Shown here one piece after another: positions 15,584 through 24,148 of a DNA stretch of 39,639 nt. The stretch is from the NCBI GenBank assembly GCA_039819285.1, contig JBCBSH010000010.1, positions 1-39,639 on the forward strand, read 5' to 3'. The notes under the pieces are model-generated. The model was given only the letters and a program-made list of their open reading frames with translations. It was not told where the DNA came from and searched no databases. The translations under genes were made by a program, and so were the position numbers. The stretch's first letter is position 1. Each line of letters opens with the position of its first letter. The stretch comes from JANQGH01 sp039819285 (GTDB taxonomy: Bacteria > Pseudomonadota > Alphaproteobacteria > DSM-16000 > Inquilinaceae).

Positions 15584-17125
15584 GTGCCCCTTCGCCGACG
15601 TAGCTTTCTGGCAAGTGCGGCCGCGGCCGGTTCCGCCCTTGGCCTTGGCATCAAGGCCAGTTCGGCCCAGCCTTCTGGCGGGTTCTCCTTCGACGACGTT
15701 ATTGCCGAGGCACAGGGCCGAGCGGCCGCCCCTCATGTCGAAACGAGACCGTTGGTCGGCCCGTTCTGGCGCGGCTTGAACTATGATCAGCACCGTGCCA
15801 TCCGGTTCCTGCCCGACCGGGCCTTGTGGCAGAACGATCGCCATCTCAGCCTACAGTTCTTCCATGTCGGTCTGTTCTTTCAGCACCCGGTGATGATCAA
15901 CCTGGTCGAAAACGGCCAGGCGGTGCCGCTGCGCTTCGATCCCAATCACTTCGACTATGGCTTGCTGGACGTGCCGGACCATGCCGAAGACCCGACCGGC
16001 TATGCCGGGTTTCGGGTTCATTATCCCATCAACACCCCCGACTGGGCGGACGAGTTCGCGGTGTTTTTGGGGGCCAGCTATTTCCGGCTGATCGGGCGCG
16101 ATCAGGTTTACGGCATCTCCGCGCGCGGACTGGCCGTCGACACCGCCGAGCCCAGGCCCGAAGAGTTTCCGGCCTTCACCGACTATTGGATCGAAGTGCC
16201 CGAGCCCGACGCGACTGAGCTCACCGTCATGGCCCTGCTTGACAGTCCCAGCGTTGCCGGCGCCTACCGCTTTCGGCTGCAGCCGGGCAGCCGGACCATC
16301 GCCGAGGTCGACGCCGCGCTGTTCACGCGACGGCAGGCCAAGTTCGGCATCGCACCGCTTACCAGCATGTTCATGAAGGGCGAGATGTCGGACGATCGCT
16401 TTGACGATTTCCGGCCGGAGATCCACGATTCCGATGGCTTGAGCGTCCTGACAGCCAACGGTGAATGGCTGTGGCGACCCTTGACCAACCGGCGTGTGCT
16501 GCAAACCACCTCGTTTCTGGATCGCGATGTCCAGGGTTTCGGTCTGTTCCAGCGTGACCGCAGCTTCGCCAGCTATCAGGATCTCGAGGCGCGCTACGAT
16601 CGTCGCCCCAGCCTCTGGGTCGAACCGACACGACCGTTCGGTCCTGGACGGGTCGAACTTGTCGAGATCCCGACCGAACGAGAGATCGAGGACAACATCG
16701 TCGCCTATTGGGTGCCAGACGCGCCACTGGGCCCAGGCGACCGGCTGGATGTGTCGTATCGCTTGTCGGCGATCGGCGATGACACGTCAATCCCGCCGAT
16801 CGGCAGAACGATCTCCAACCGGGTAGGCACTGACCGCAGGCCCGGCATCGAGGACCAGATCCCGCCGGACGGAAGGCTGTTCGTCATCGACTTTGCCGGC
16901 GGCGAGCTGGCGTCGATCGGTGCCGACCAGCCCGTCGAGCCGGTGGTCGAGGCGTCGACCGGCATGCTTGCCAACGTCACCGCTGTGCGCAACGAACCCG
17001 CGCGCGGCTGGCGGGTCTTCTTCGATTTGCTGCCCGACGGCAATCTACCGTGCGAGTTGCGCTGCCGCCTGGTTTTGGGCGTGCGTCCGATTACGGAGAC
17101 GTGGTCCCTCCTCTGGCTGCCGTGA
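15584..17125 (+). CDS. opgG: Periplasmic glucan biosynthesis protein, OpgG/OpgD family
   Basis: Needed for making or shaping osmoregulated periplasmic glucans. About 513 residues, close to family length. The N-terminus is a twin-arginine signal, PLRRRSFLASAAAAGSALG, which is the export route of OpgD rather than of E. coli OpgG; assignment between the two paralogues is therefore open. Family stretches include FSFDDVIAEAQ, YDQHRAIRFLPDRALW, GASYFRLIGRDQVYGISARGL, TSMFMKGE and DGEWLWRPL-like NGEWLWRPLTN. I prefer the GTG at 15584, which has GAGGA five bases upstream; a GTG at 15557 would add nine residues. No opgH glycosyltransferase is in the window. The next gene could modify the glucan. Confidence 0.92.
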   Translation: MPLRRRSFLASAAAAGSALGLGIKASSAQPSGGFSFDDVIAEAQGRAAAPHVETRPLVGPFWRGLNYDQHRAIRFLPDRALWQNDRHLSLQFFHVGLFFQHPVMINLVENGQAVPLRFDPNHFDYGLLDVPDHAEDPTGYAGFRVHYPINTPDWADEFAVFLGASYFRLIGRDQVYGISARGLAVDTAEPRPEEFPAFTDYWIEVPEPDATELTVMALLDSPSVAGAYRFRLQPGSRTIAEVDAALFTRRQAKFGIAPLTSMFMKGEMSDDRFDDFRPEIHDSDGLSVLTANGEWLWRPLTNRRVLQTTSFLDRDVQGFGLFQRDRSFASYQDLEARYDRRPSLWVEPTRPFGPGRVELVEIPTEREIEDNIVAYWVPDAPLGPGDRLDVSYRLSAIGDDTSIPPIGRTISNRVGTDRRPGIEDQIPPDGRLFVIDFAGGELASIGADQPVEPVVEASTGMLANVTAVRNEPARGWRVFFDLLPDGNLPCELRCRLVLGVRPITETWSLLWLP

Positions 17126-17283
17126 GCTTCACAAATCTGCCATCTGCTTGACGCCGGGTGGCATTGCCGGCCAAGCTGGCGTGTCCCGAAACGCGCGCCA
17201 AATGCCGGGCCAACTCTCGGGCGAATTTGTCAGGAAACCCTCGTGGCGGCCCGGCCCGAGGTTCGGGATGGAATGCGTCTGTG

Positions 17284-18939
17284 ATGATCGATCGGTGGAA
17301 GGTGGCGGAGGCGACAGGACGCGCGCGTCTTGGATGGCCCCAGATCGTTGCCGCGCTGGTCCTCCTGAACCTGCTGCTCGTCCTGCCTGACCGCCCGTCG
17401 GAACTGACCACCGGTTTCCCCTTCCGGATCGCGCCGGAACTTCCATTCATCATGTTGGCCTTGGTGTTGGTGCGCGGTTGGCCTGGGACCCTTCTGCGAT
17501 GGGCGGTCGTTCTCTTCGTCGTCGCCTCGATGGTTTTCAGTGTCGCCGATCTGGTCATGCGCGCCTCGTTGGATCGGCCGTTCAAGCCGCTGTTGGATCT
17601 GCACCTTGCTTCCGCTGGCTGGGATCTCGTCGCGGGCGCGGTGGGTCCGTTCTCAGCTGCGTTGATCGCGATCGCGCTGGGCGGCGGTTTGGTCTTGGGG
17701 GCCATCGGGTGCATCTGGGCCACCCGTCGATTGGCGTCGATCGCGGTTCCAGTCCGCCGCAATGCGATCGCCGGTGCTGCCGGAGTGGCCGCGGTTGCGA
17801 CGGTCGTGGTAGCGGCGATTGGGCTGATTCCGATCCGGTTCGAGGCTTCGAACTCGCTTGTGCGCCATGCCGAGCAAATGGCCCGCGACATCGAGGTCCG
17901 GCGGGCGTTTGCGGTCGACACGGCCCCCGATCGGTTCTCCGAGGCGGCCCCTTCCGACCTGCTTGCGGGCCTTGCCGGACGGGACGTGCTGCTGCTCTTC
18001 GTGGAGTCCTATGGCCGATCGGCGATCGAGGACCCGCGCTACCGTCCGACCGTGGGGCCGGCGCTCGGCAGTCTGGACAATGCCGTGACCGAAGTTGGTG
18101 CTGGCATCCGGTCCGCTTGGCTGACGTCGCCGATCTCCGGCGGCCAAAGCTGGCTGGCCCATGCCACGCTGCTGTCCGGCCTTTGGGTTGACAGCCAGCG
18201 TCGCTATGACGCGCTGTTGACCAGTGGCCGCCAGACGCTGGTTCACGCTTTCGCCGACGCCGGTTGGCGCACCGTGGCGGTCATGCCGGCGATCAGCCAG
18301 GCTTGGCCGCAGGGCACCTTCTATGGCTATGATCGGATCTACGCGGCCGCCGACCTCGGCTATGCCGGCGACCCGTTTAACTGGGTCACCATGCCCGACC
18401 AGTACACGCTGTCTGCGCTGGAAAGACTGGAGCTTGCCGCCGAGGACCGCGCTCCCGTAATGGCCGAGGTCGCGCTCATTTCCAGCCACGCGCCATGGAC
18501 GCCGATCGCCGAGCTGGTGCCGTGGGACGAGGTCGGCGACGGGTCCGTGTTCAACCGCTGGGCCAATGAGGGCGACCCGCCGGCCGTGGTCTGGCAGGAC
18601 TTCGATCGCGTCCGGGCCCAATATGTGTTGGCCGTGGAGTACGCGATCCGGACCTTGGCCTCCTATCTCCAGACACACCTGGATGACGATACGGTTGTGG
18701 TCATTTTGGGCGACCACCAGCCGGCACCTCTGATCACCGGCGAGGATGCTTCGCGCGACGTCCCAGTTCACATCATCAGTCGTGACAGCGACGTACTGAG
18801 CGCGCTGCAGGCCTGGGACTGGGCGGACACAGCCGACCTGACGCCGGCAGCCCCCGTCTGGCGCATGGACGAGTTCCGCGACGCTTTTCTGGACGCCTTC
18901 ACGCCATCTGCCACCTCGATCGCCAGCCACCAACCCTGA
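17284..18939 (+). CDS. Membrane-anchored sulfatase/phosphoglycerol-transferase superfamily enzyme
   Basis: 551 residues from the ATG at 17284; the frame is open 42 codons further up, but that part is Arg-rich and precedes the first membrane segment without family character. About five membrane segments (residues to about 190) are followed by a periplasmic alkaline-phosphatase-fold domain. Motifs are LLLFVESYGRSA, GGQSWLAHATLLSG (candidate Ser or Thr nucleophile), SSHAPWTP and ILGDHQPAP (metal-binding Asp and His). The layout is that of LtaS/OpgB-like enzymes, which transfer phosphoglycerol or phosphoethanolamine or act as sulfatases. Lying just after the OpgG/OpgD gene, it is a good candidate for adding charged groups to periplasmic glucan. 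Substrate is not proven. Confidence 0.8.
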   Translation: MIDRWKVAEATGRARLGWPQIVAALVLLNLLLVLPDRPSELTTGFPFRIAPELPFIMLALVLVRGWPGTLLRWAVVLFVVASMVFSVADLVMRASLDRPFKPLLDLHLASAGWDLVAGAVGPFSAALIAIALGGGLVLGAIGCIWATRRLASIAVPVRRNAIAGAAGVAAVATVVVAAIGLIPIRFEASNSLVRHAEQMARDIEVRRAFAVDTAPDRFSEAAPSDLLAGLAGRDVLLLFVESYGRSAIEDPRYRPTVGPALGSLDNAVTEVGAGIRSAWLTSPISGGQSWLAHATLLSGLWVDSQRRYDALLTSGRQTLVHAFADAGWRTVAVMPAISQAWPQGTFYGYDRIYAAADLGYAGDPFNWVTMPDQYTLSALERLELAAEDRAPVMAEVALISSHAPWTPIAELVPWDEVGDGSVFNRWANEGDPPAVVWQDFDRVRAQYVLAVEYAIRTLASYLQTHLDDDTVVVILGDHQPAPLITGEDASRDVPVHIISRDSDVLSALQAWDWADTADLTPAAPVWRMDEFRDAFLDAFTPSATSIASHQP

Positions 18940-19054
18940 ACGCCGGCTTGCTGCATGGACGAATGTCAAATTGGCATTCGCCTTGGCGGGCGTCGGATTT
19001 TATCTGATCAACGACATTAGGCGCGCAGAAGCGTCGGCTCAGGGGATGGCGGCG

Positions 19055-20116
19055 ATGGATCAGATCGGCATTGGCATCATTGGCACTGGCTGGTGCGGCG
19101 GCATACGGGCGGAAACTTGCGCAGACCACCCCCAGGTCCGCTCGCTGCACATCGCCGAAACCCGGCCGGAGCGGCTGGAGGAGGTCCAAGCGCAGACCAA
19201 CCCCGCGACGGCCACCGACGATTATCGCCGGCTGCTGGACAATGACGACATCGATGCGATCATCGTCTCGGCGACGCCTGAGGACCTTCACTATCCAATT
19301 ACCAAGGCGGCCCTGCAGGCCGGCAAGCATGTCTTCCTTGAAAAGCCGATCGCGCAAACGCTGGCCGAGGCGGATGAGCTGATCGCGCTCGCCCGTGACA
19401 AGGACCTCAAATTCACGATTGGCTATTCGCAACGCTTCAAGCCGCAATATGCCTATATGCGCGAGAAGATCCTGGACGGCACCGTGGGCGAGCCGGTCAG
19501 CGCGCTGGTCAGCCGGCACATCACGCGCAGTCTGGGCAAGAAGATCTCTGGCCGGATCAAGCTGTCGCCGGCGGCCATGGAGGCCACGCACGACCTGGAC
19601 TTCGTGCTTTGGTGCCTGGAGCCGCGCAAGCCGGTCCGGGTCTACGCCCAAGCGGTAGAGAAGGTGATGATCAAGACGGCGAACGCGTCCGACTGCATGT
19701 GGATCGTCGTCACCATGGATGACGGCACGGTCTTTACCGTCGGCGCCGGCTGGATCTTGCCGCCCGGCTATCCGAACTACTCGACCACCTGGCTGGAGTT
19801 TGTCGGGTCCGAGGGCTCGCTGTTCATCGATGACGGCCACAAGGACGTTGTCCTGAACACGATGAAGGACGGCATTCAGTTTCCGCTCTCGTCTATGCCG
19901 GGCGAACCCGTCGGCCACACCTACGCAGGCCCAATGGCGAGCGAGACTGTCCATTTCGTCGATGCGGTTGCCCGTGACCGGCCCGTTCTGGTCACGGCCG
20001 AACAGGCCCGTAAGGTGATGGAGGTCTACATCGCCGCCGACCTCTCGGCGGAGCGCAATGAGCCGGTCCTGTTGCCGCTGAATGCCGATCCAGCCTCCGT
20101 ATCTGCCGTGGCGTGA
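19055..20116 (+). CDS. Gfo/Idh/MocA-family oxidoreductase
   Basis: 353 residues. The N-terminal Rossmann fold opens with IGIIGTGWCGG (GxGxxG) and the family motif is VFLEKPIAQ (EKP, the catalytic lysine), followed by the C-terminal alpha/beta substrate domain including a TFDLDFVLW-like HDLDFVLWCLEP stretch. Members use NAD(P) to oxidise or reduce sugars, inositols and some aromatic dihydrodiols. I chose the ATG at 19055 because AGGGG lies nine bases upstream and the Rossmann fold begins there; a longer frame from TTG at 18971 adds no recognisable sequence. Its stop overlaps the GTG of the DctP-like gene (GTGA), so the two proteins are translationally coupled. Substrate unknown. Confidence 0.88.
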   Translation: MDQIGIGIIGTGWCGGIRAETCADHPQVRSLHIAETRPERLEEVQAQTNPATATDDYRRLLDNDDIDAIIVSATPEDLHYPITKAALQAGKHVFLEKPIAQTLAEADELIALARDKDLKFTIGYSQRFKPQYAYMREKILDGTVGEPVSALVSRHITRSLGKKISGRIKLSPAAMEATHDLDFVLWCLEPRKPVRVYAQAVEKVMIKTANASDCMWIVVTMDDGTVFTVGAGWILPPGYPNYSTTWLEFVGSEGSLFIDDGHKDVVLNTMKDGIQFPLSSMPGEPVGHTYAGPMASETVHFVDAVARDRPVLVTAEQARKVMEVYIAADLSAERNEPVLLPLNADPASVSAVA

Positions 20117-21003
20117 CACAAGGTCAACCACTCCGCCTGCGCTTCGCCGGCTATCAGGGCCCGGACTCGCCGCACACGCTGGCGGCGGCGACGTTTCTCG
20201 ATCAGATCAGCGATCGACTGTCGGGCTGGCCGGTGGCAACGACACTGCAGCCCGACATCCTGCGGCTCGGCCATGCGACCGCGGATCTGCCGACCTTGGT
20301 CAGCGCCGGCCGATATGAATTCTGTTATCTGTCGACCAGCTATCTGACCCGGTTTGCCGCCGGGCTCAGCCAGCTCGACACCCCCTTTGCCTACGACGAT
20401 GTGGATGCCGCGCTTGCCGACCTGGATGGGCCGTTAGGGCAACGGATCACGGATGATCTCGTTGACCGGGCCGGCCTTAGGGTCCTGGGATACTGGAGCA
20501 ACGGCCTGCGCCATCTGACCAACCGCGTCCGACCGATCTGGGCACCGGAGGATTGCCAAGGACTGCGCATTCGGGCGATCGAGAACTACCTACACACCAA
20601 GCTGTTCGAGCGGTTGGGCTTCGAGGTCACGCCGCTTGATCTTCGCGAACTGATGCCGGCGTTGGAGGACGGCATGGTCGACGCCCAGGACAACCCGCTC
20701 GCCACGATCGATCGGCTGGGAGCCATGCGCCATCACCGCTATCTCACCTTGACCGGCCATCTGGTCGGCATCGTCGCGCTGTTGTGTCGCGAGGCCGACT
20801 ATTGCCGCTGGCCCGATGGGGTCCGCACCGCCGTTGCCGCCTCGGCCGACCAGGCGACGGCGCTTCAGCGCACCGTGGCCAAGGCCAGGGAAAGCGCACT
20901 GGAGAAGGCCTTGATGGCCGATCCCGCCGTCGAGGTGGCGAACCTCACGCCGGCGCAGCGGGACCGTTTCAGGGCGTGCTTTCGACCGGTAAGGGCTGCG
21001 TGA
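20113..21003 (+). CDS. DctP/TRAP-type binding protein lacking a signal peptide
   Basis: 296 residues from a GTG coupled to the preceding oxidoreductase gene. The sequence matches the DctP/TAXI-like solute-binding fold: LGYWSNGLRHLTNRVRPIWAPEDCQGLRIRAIEN, then GFEVTPLDLRELMPALEDGMVDAQDNPLATI. The Arg in LRIRAIEN is the position that usually binds the ligand carboxylate. The N-terminus, MTQGQPLRLRFAGYQGP, goes straight into the first beta-strand: there is no signal peptide, and upstream codons in frame give none. No DctQ or DctM membrane subunit is nearby. It may be a cytoplasmic ligand-binding or enzyme partner of the oxidoreductase, or a decayed transporter part. The last 35 bases overlap the convergent LysR gene. 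Confidence 0.8.
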   Translation: MTQGQPLRLRFAGYQGPDSPHTLAAATFLDQISDRLSGWPVATTLQPDILRLGHATADLPTLVSAGRYEFCYLSTSYLTRFAAGLSQLDTPFAYDDVDAALADLDGPLGQRITDDLVDRAGLRVLGYWSNGLRHLTNRVRPIWAPEDCQGLRIRAIENYLHTKLFERLGFEVTPLDLRELMPALEDGMVDAQDNPLATIDRLGAMRHHRYLTLTGHLVGIVALLCREADYCRWPDGVRTAVAASADQATALQRTVAKARESALEKALMADPAVEVANLTPAQRDRFRACFRPVRAA

Positions 21004-21925
21004 ACTCGGCTGGCAGGTCGGAGACCTGACCGCGCTGTTGAAAGTCGCGCATGCCGGCCTTGATCGTGTCGATGAATTCCTGCGCGATCAGGGGCAGGGG
21101 CGATCCTGACGGCAGAATCAGCCCGAACTCGAACCCGAAAGTCGGCTGGAAGGTCTTGACCACGAGGCGGTCGGCAAAGGTCTCGCCAATGAACCGGTGG
21201 ACCAGGGACACACCAAGGCCCTGCGCGACCAGGCCGCAGATCATGATCGTCGACTGGGTCTCGATCTGCAGCGTCCGGCGGATGCCGAGGCGGGAAAACA
21301 GCTCGTCCGTGCGATACCGGAACAAGGTGCCCGGTTCCATGGAGATAAATTGCTCACCTTCCAGATCCTCTGGCGTGATGATCTCGCGATCGGTCAGCGC
21401 ATGATCCTTCGGCAAGACGCACACGCTCTCGATACCGCCAAGGGGTTCGACGACCAGCGCGTCGTTTTCGATGGGCAGCGTCACGAGGCCGAGATCGTAG
21501 CGGCCGCGCATCACGCCTTCTTCCAACTCCGCCCGCGTGCCGATATCGACGGAGACCCTGAGTCGACGGTATCGCTTGCGGATCGACTTGATCGCGGGTG
21601 GCAACATACCGAAGCCAAGGGCGCTCATGGCCGCGATGCGCAGCGAGGCGTAGCTGAGCGTCGAGATGTCCCGCGCCATCGCCTTGATCTGATCGACGCC
21701 GGTCAGAACCTTCTCCACGGTCGTGTAGAATTGCTGCCCCTCCGGCGTGACGCGCAGGCGGCCCTGGCGCCGCTCAAACAGGGAAAAGCCGATCTCCTGT
21801 TCCAACTGCGAGATCAGGCGACTGACAGCCGACTGGGTCAGGCCCAGCGCCTCGGCCGCGTGTTTGGTGGTGCCGCGGGACAACACCAGCCGCAGGGCCT
21901 CAAGCTGTCTCAGCGTCATACTCAT
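20969..21925 (-). CDS. LysR-family transcription regulator
   Basis: 318 residues. The N-terminal winged helix-turn-helix is MTLRQLEALRLVLSRGTTKHAAEALGLTQSAVSRLISQLE, typical of LysR proteins, followed by a linker helix and the periplasmic-binding-protein-like effector domain (about residues 95-300). It is divergent from the tctB gene across a 189-base region that contains a palindrome, the usual arrangement for control of a neighbouring transport or catabolic operon. Starts at 21925 (ATG) or two codons later (ATG). Its 3' end overlaps the DctP-like gene. Likely effector: the substrate of the Tct system or a pathway intermediate. Confidence 0.92.
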   Translation of the reverse strand: MSMTLRQLEALRLVLSRGTTKHAAEALGLTQSAVSRLISQLEQEIGFSLFERRQGRLRVTPEGQQFYTTVEKVLTGVDQIKAMARDISTLSYASLRIAAMSALGFGMLPPAIKSIRKRYRRLRVSVDIGTRAELEEGVMRGRYDLGLVTLPIENDALVVEPLGGIESVCVLPKDHALTDREIITPEDLEGEQFISMEPGTLFRYRTDELFSRLGIRRTLQIETQSTIMICGLVAQGLGVSLVHRFIGETFADRLVVKTFQPTFGFEFGLILPSGSPLPLIAQEFIDTIKAGMRDFQQRGQVSDLPAEFTQPLPVESTP

Positions 21926-21943
21926 GGCGGTTCCTCCTCGACC

Positions 21944-22013
21944 CGCATAGTATGCGCAGAAAACATATAAAAAGCGGAATTCCGAATTTTACGTCATCAA
22001 GTTGGATTCCGAA
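21944..22013. promoter_or_regulatory. Candidate LysR operator region between lysR and tctB
   Basis: CGCATAGTATGCG (21944-21956) is a perfect 6-1-6 inverted repeat just upstream of the LysR start. Two copies of ATTCCGAA lie at 21979-21986 and 22006-22013, 27 bases apart. LysR proteins bind short dyads near their own promoter plus an activation site near the target promoter, which this layout fits. Confidence 0.45.
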
Positions 22014-22114
22014 AATGCGTTTGGGCCTGTGTTTCGAACCCGACGAAGACCGGGGAAACGACAAGCCATCGCGCGATCGGCCGCTCCCAACCTGGCGGCC
22101 AGGGGAGGAGCTAA

Positions 22115-22633
22115 ATGGGGCGCAGCCCGGCCGGAAGCGATCCGGACTCGATGTTCAAGGGTCGCCTCAACTTCAACACGGTTGCCGGCATTGTCTGCGT
22201 TGTTTTCGCAATCGTTCTCTTCATCATCATTCCGTACGAGGTGGACGAACCGCCGACCCTGTTCGGCCAGTCCGGCTCGGATTTGGACCCGAAACTGTTT
22301 CCGACGATCGTCGCTGTTTTGTTCCTTATCGTCGGCGTTTGGTACATCGTCGAGAGCCTTGGCTTGCGCGAAAAGAACGACTTCAAGCAGCTAACGCTCG
22401 GTAATCTGAAGAATATCGCGATCTCGGTTGTCGTAATTCTGTTCTACGCATTGGCGCTAGAACCAATCGGTTTCATCATATCGAGCTTTATCGTCACGAT
22501 AATTTTGACACTTTACTATGGATCGCGAAATGTAATCGGCATTGTCGGCGTCACGATCGTCGTTCCGGTCGGCATCTACTACATATTCACGCGCCTGCTG
22601 CAGGTCTATCTGCCTGCGGTGCCGGACTTCTGA
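22115..22633 (+). CDS. tctB: Tripartite tricarboxylate transporter small membrane subunit TctB
   Basis: 172 residues with four membrane segments: residues about 23-40 (TVAGIVCVVFAIVLFIII), 64-82, 98-116 and 118-158 (two segments). This is the pattern of TctB subunits, which pair with the large TctA channel. The ATG at 22115 has GGAGGAG immediately upstream, giving an unusually good ribosome-binding site. It heads a plus-strand operon with tctA three bases after its stop. Base composition inside the gene is less GC-rich than in its neighbours, partly because of Ile and Phe codons in membrane helices. Confidence 0.88.
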   Translation: MGRSPAGSDPDSMFKGRLNFNTVAGIVCVVFAIVLFIIIPYEVDEPPTLFGQSGSDLDPKLFPTIVAVLFLIVGVWYIVESLGLREKNDFKQLTLGNLKNIAISVVVILFYALALEPIGFIISSFIVTIILTLYYGSRNVIGIVGVTIVVPVGIYYIFTRLLQVYLPAVPDF

Positions 22634-22636
22634 TCG

Positions 22637-24148
22637 ATGTTCGAAAGCCTGCTGGCGGGCCTGGAAATGGCCCTGCGGCTCGACACCATGCTGATGATGG
22701 GGCTGGGCCTGGTGCTAGGCATGTTCATCGGCGCCTTGCCCGGCTTCACGACCATCATGGCGATGGCCGTGCTGCTGCCGATCTCCTTTTTCCTGAACCC
22801 GCTGGTTGGCATCCCGTTCCTGATCGGCGTCTATAAGGGCGGCATCTTTGGCGGCAGCATCCCCGCCATTCTCGTCTCGATGCCTGGCACCGGGGCTTCC
22901 GTCGCTACCCTCTTTGACGGGCCCGCGCTGACCAAGAAGGGCAAGTCGCGCAAGGCGCTGGAAATGGCGCTGTTCTCCTCTGCATTCGGCGACTTCACCT
23001 CGGACATCATCACCATCCTGCTGATTGGGCCGATCGCCCTGATCGCCATGCGGATCGGCCCGCCGGAACTGGCGGCCGTTCTGGTCTTGAGCCTGCTAGT
23101 GATTGTGGTCAGTGGCGGCGGCGTCGTTGTCAAAGGCTTCGTGATGCTGCTGGTCGGCCTGTTCCTGGCCATGATTGGCCAGGACCCGATCGGCGCCGCC
23201 AGCCGTTTCACGTTCGATTTCTTCGCCATCCGCTCCGGCATTCCGCTGCTGCCGATGCTGATCGGCCTATTTGCCCTGCCGGAGATCTTCGCGGCCATCG
23301 AGAAGCGAACGGCCAGCTACATCCGACGTTCCGTCGGAAAGGCGGAAGGCGAACGGCTGACCTTTGCCGAGTTCAAACAGTGCTTCAAGACGATCTGCCG
23401 CTCGACCGGGATCGGCACCGTCGTCGGCATGATCCCAGGCGTCGGTCAGGTCGTTGCCGCCTTCATGGGCTATGCCGCCGCCAAGAGCGCCTCGCCGACA
23501 CCCGAGAAATTCGGCACCGGCGAACTGGAAGGCGTCGCTGCGGCCGAGGCGGCCAACAACGCAGTGAATGGGCCGACCCTGGTGCCGTTGATGACCATCG
23601 GCGTGCCGGGCGACAACATCACGGCGATCCTGCTGGGCGCCTTTGTCGCGCAGGGCCTGCGGCCGGGGCCGGAGTTGTTCGCGACCCAGTCGGCCCTGGT
23701 CTACGCCATCCTGATCGCCATGCTGCTCGCCAACGTGCTGTTCGTCGTGGTCGGCTACGCCCTGGTGCCGGTGTTCGCAAAGATCGTCACCATCGGCAAA
23801 TCCTATCTGCTGCCGCTGACCATCGTGTTTGCCTTCGCCGGCACTTATGTCTACCGCTCGAATACGCTCGACCTTCTGTTCCTCGTGGTCTTCGGCGTCG
23901 CCGGCTATGCCCTGCGCAAGCTGAAGTTCGACGTCACGCCGCTGGTCATGGGCTTCATCCTGGGCCCGGTTTTGGAATACTCCTTCGGCCAGACGGTCAC
24001 GCTCAGCCAGGGTGACATGCTGGGTTACATCATCGCCGACCGGCCGATCACGATCGTCATCGTGATCACCATTCCGTTCCTGACTTACTTCATGTGGCGC
24101 CGCGGGGCGAAGCTGCGCCGGACCTATGCCGATGGGGGAGGCCACTGA
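22637..24148 (+). CDS. tctA: Tripartite tricarboxylate transporter large membrane subunit TctA
   Basis: 503 residues with about 12 membrane segments. Family hallmarks are visible: LGMFIGALPGFTTIMAMAVLLP, YKGGIFGGSIPAILVSMPGTGASVAT and the later duplicate VGMIPGVGQVVAAFMGYAAAK with NAVNGPTLVPLMTIGVPGDNITAILLGA. TctA forms the sodium- or proton-coupled channel that receives substrate from the TctC binding protein. It sits directly after tctB and overlaps the next gene by one base. The matching tctC is about 2.6 kb downstream on the same strand. Confidence 0.95.
   Translation: MFESLLAGLEMALRLDTMLMMGLGLVLGMFIGALPGFTTIMAMAVLLPISFFLNPLVGIPFLIGVYKGGIFGGSIPAILVSMPGTGASVATLFDGPALTKKGKSRKALEMALFSSAFGDFTSDIITILLIGPIALIAMRIGPPELAAVLVLSLLVIVVSGGGVVVKGFVMLLVGLFLAMIGQDPIGAASRFTFDFFAIRSGIPLLPMLIGLFALPEIFAAIEKRTASYIRRSVGKAEGERLTFAEFKQCFKTICRSTGIGTVVGMIPGVGQVVAAFMGYAAAKSASPTPEKFGTGELEGVAAAEAANNAVNGPTLVPLMTIGVPGDNITAILLGAFVAQGLRPGPELFATQSALVYAILIAMLLANVLFVVVGYALVPVFAKIVTIGKSYLLPLTIVFAFAGTYVYRSNTLDLLFLVVFGVAGYALRKLKFDVTPLVMGFILGPVLEYSFGQTVTLSQGDMLGYIIADRPITIVIVITIPFLTYFMWRRGAKLRRTYADGGGH

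Noticed and set aside
17653..20131. Long minus-strand frames opposite the sulfatase-type and first oxidoreductase genes
   Set aside because: The plus-strand genes show complete motifs; the opposite frames read as His-, Arg- and Gln-rich shadow sequence.
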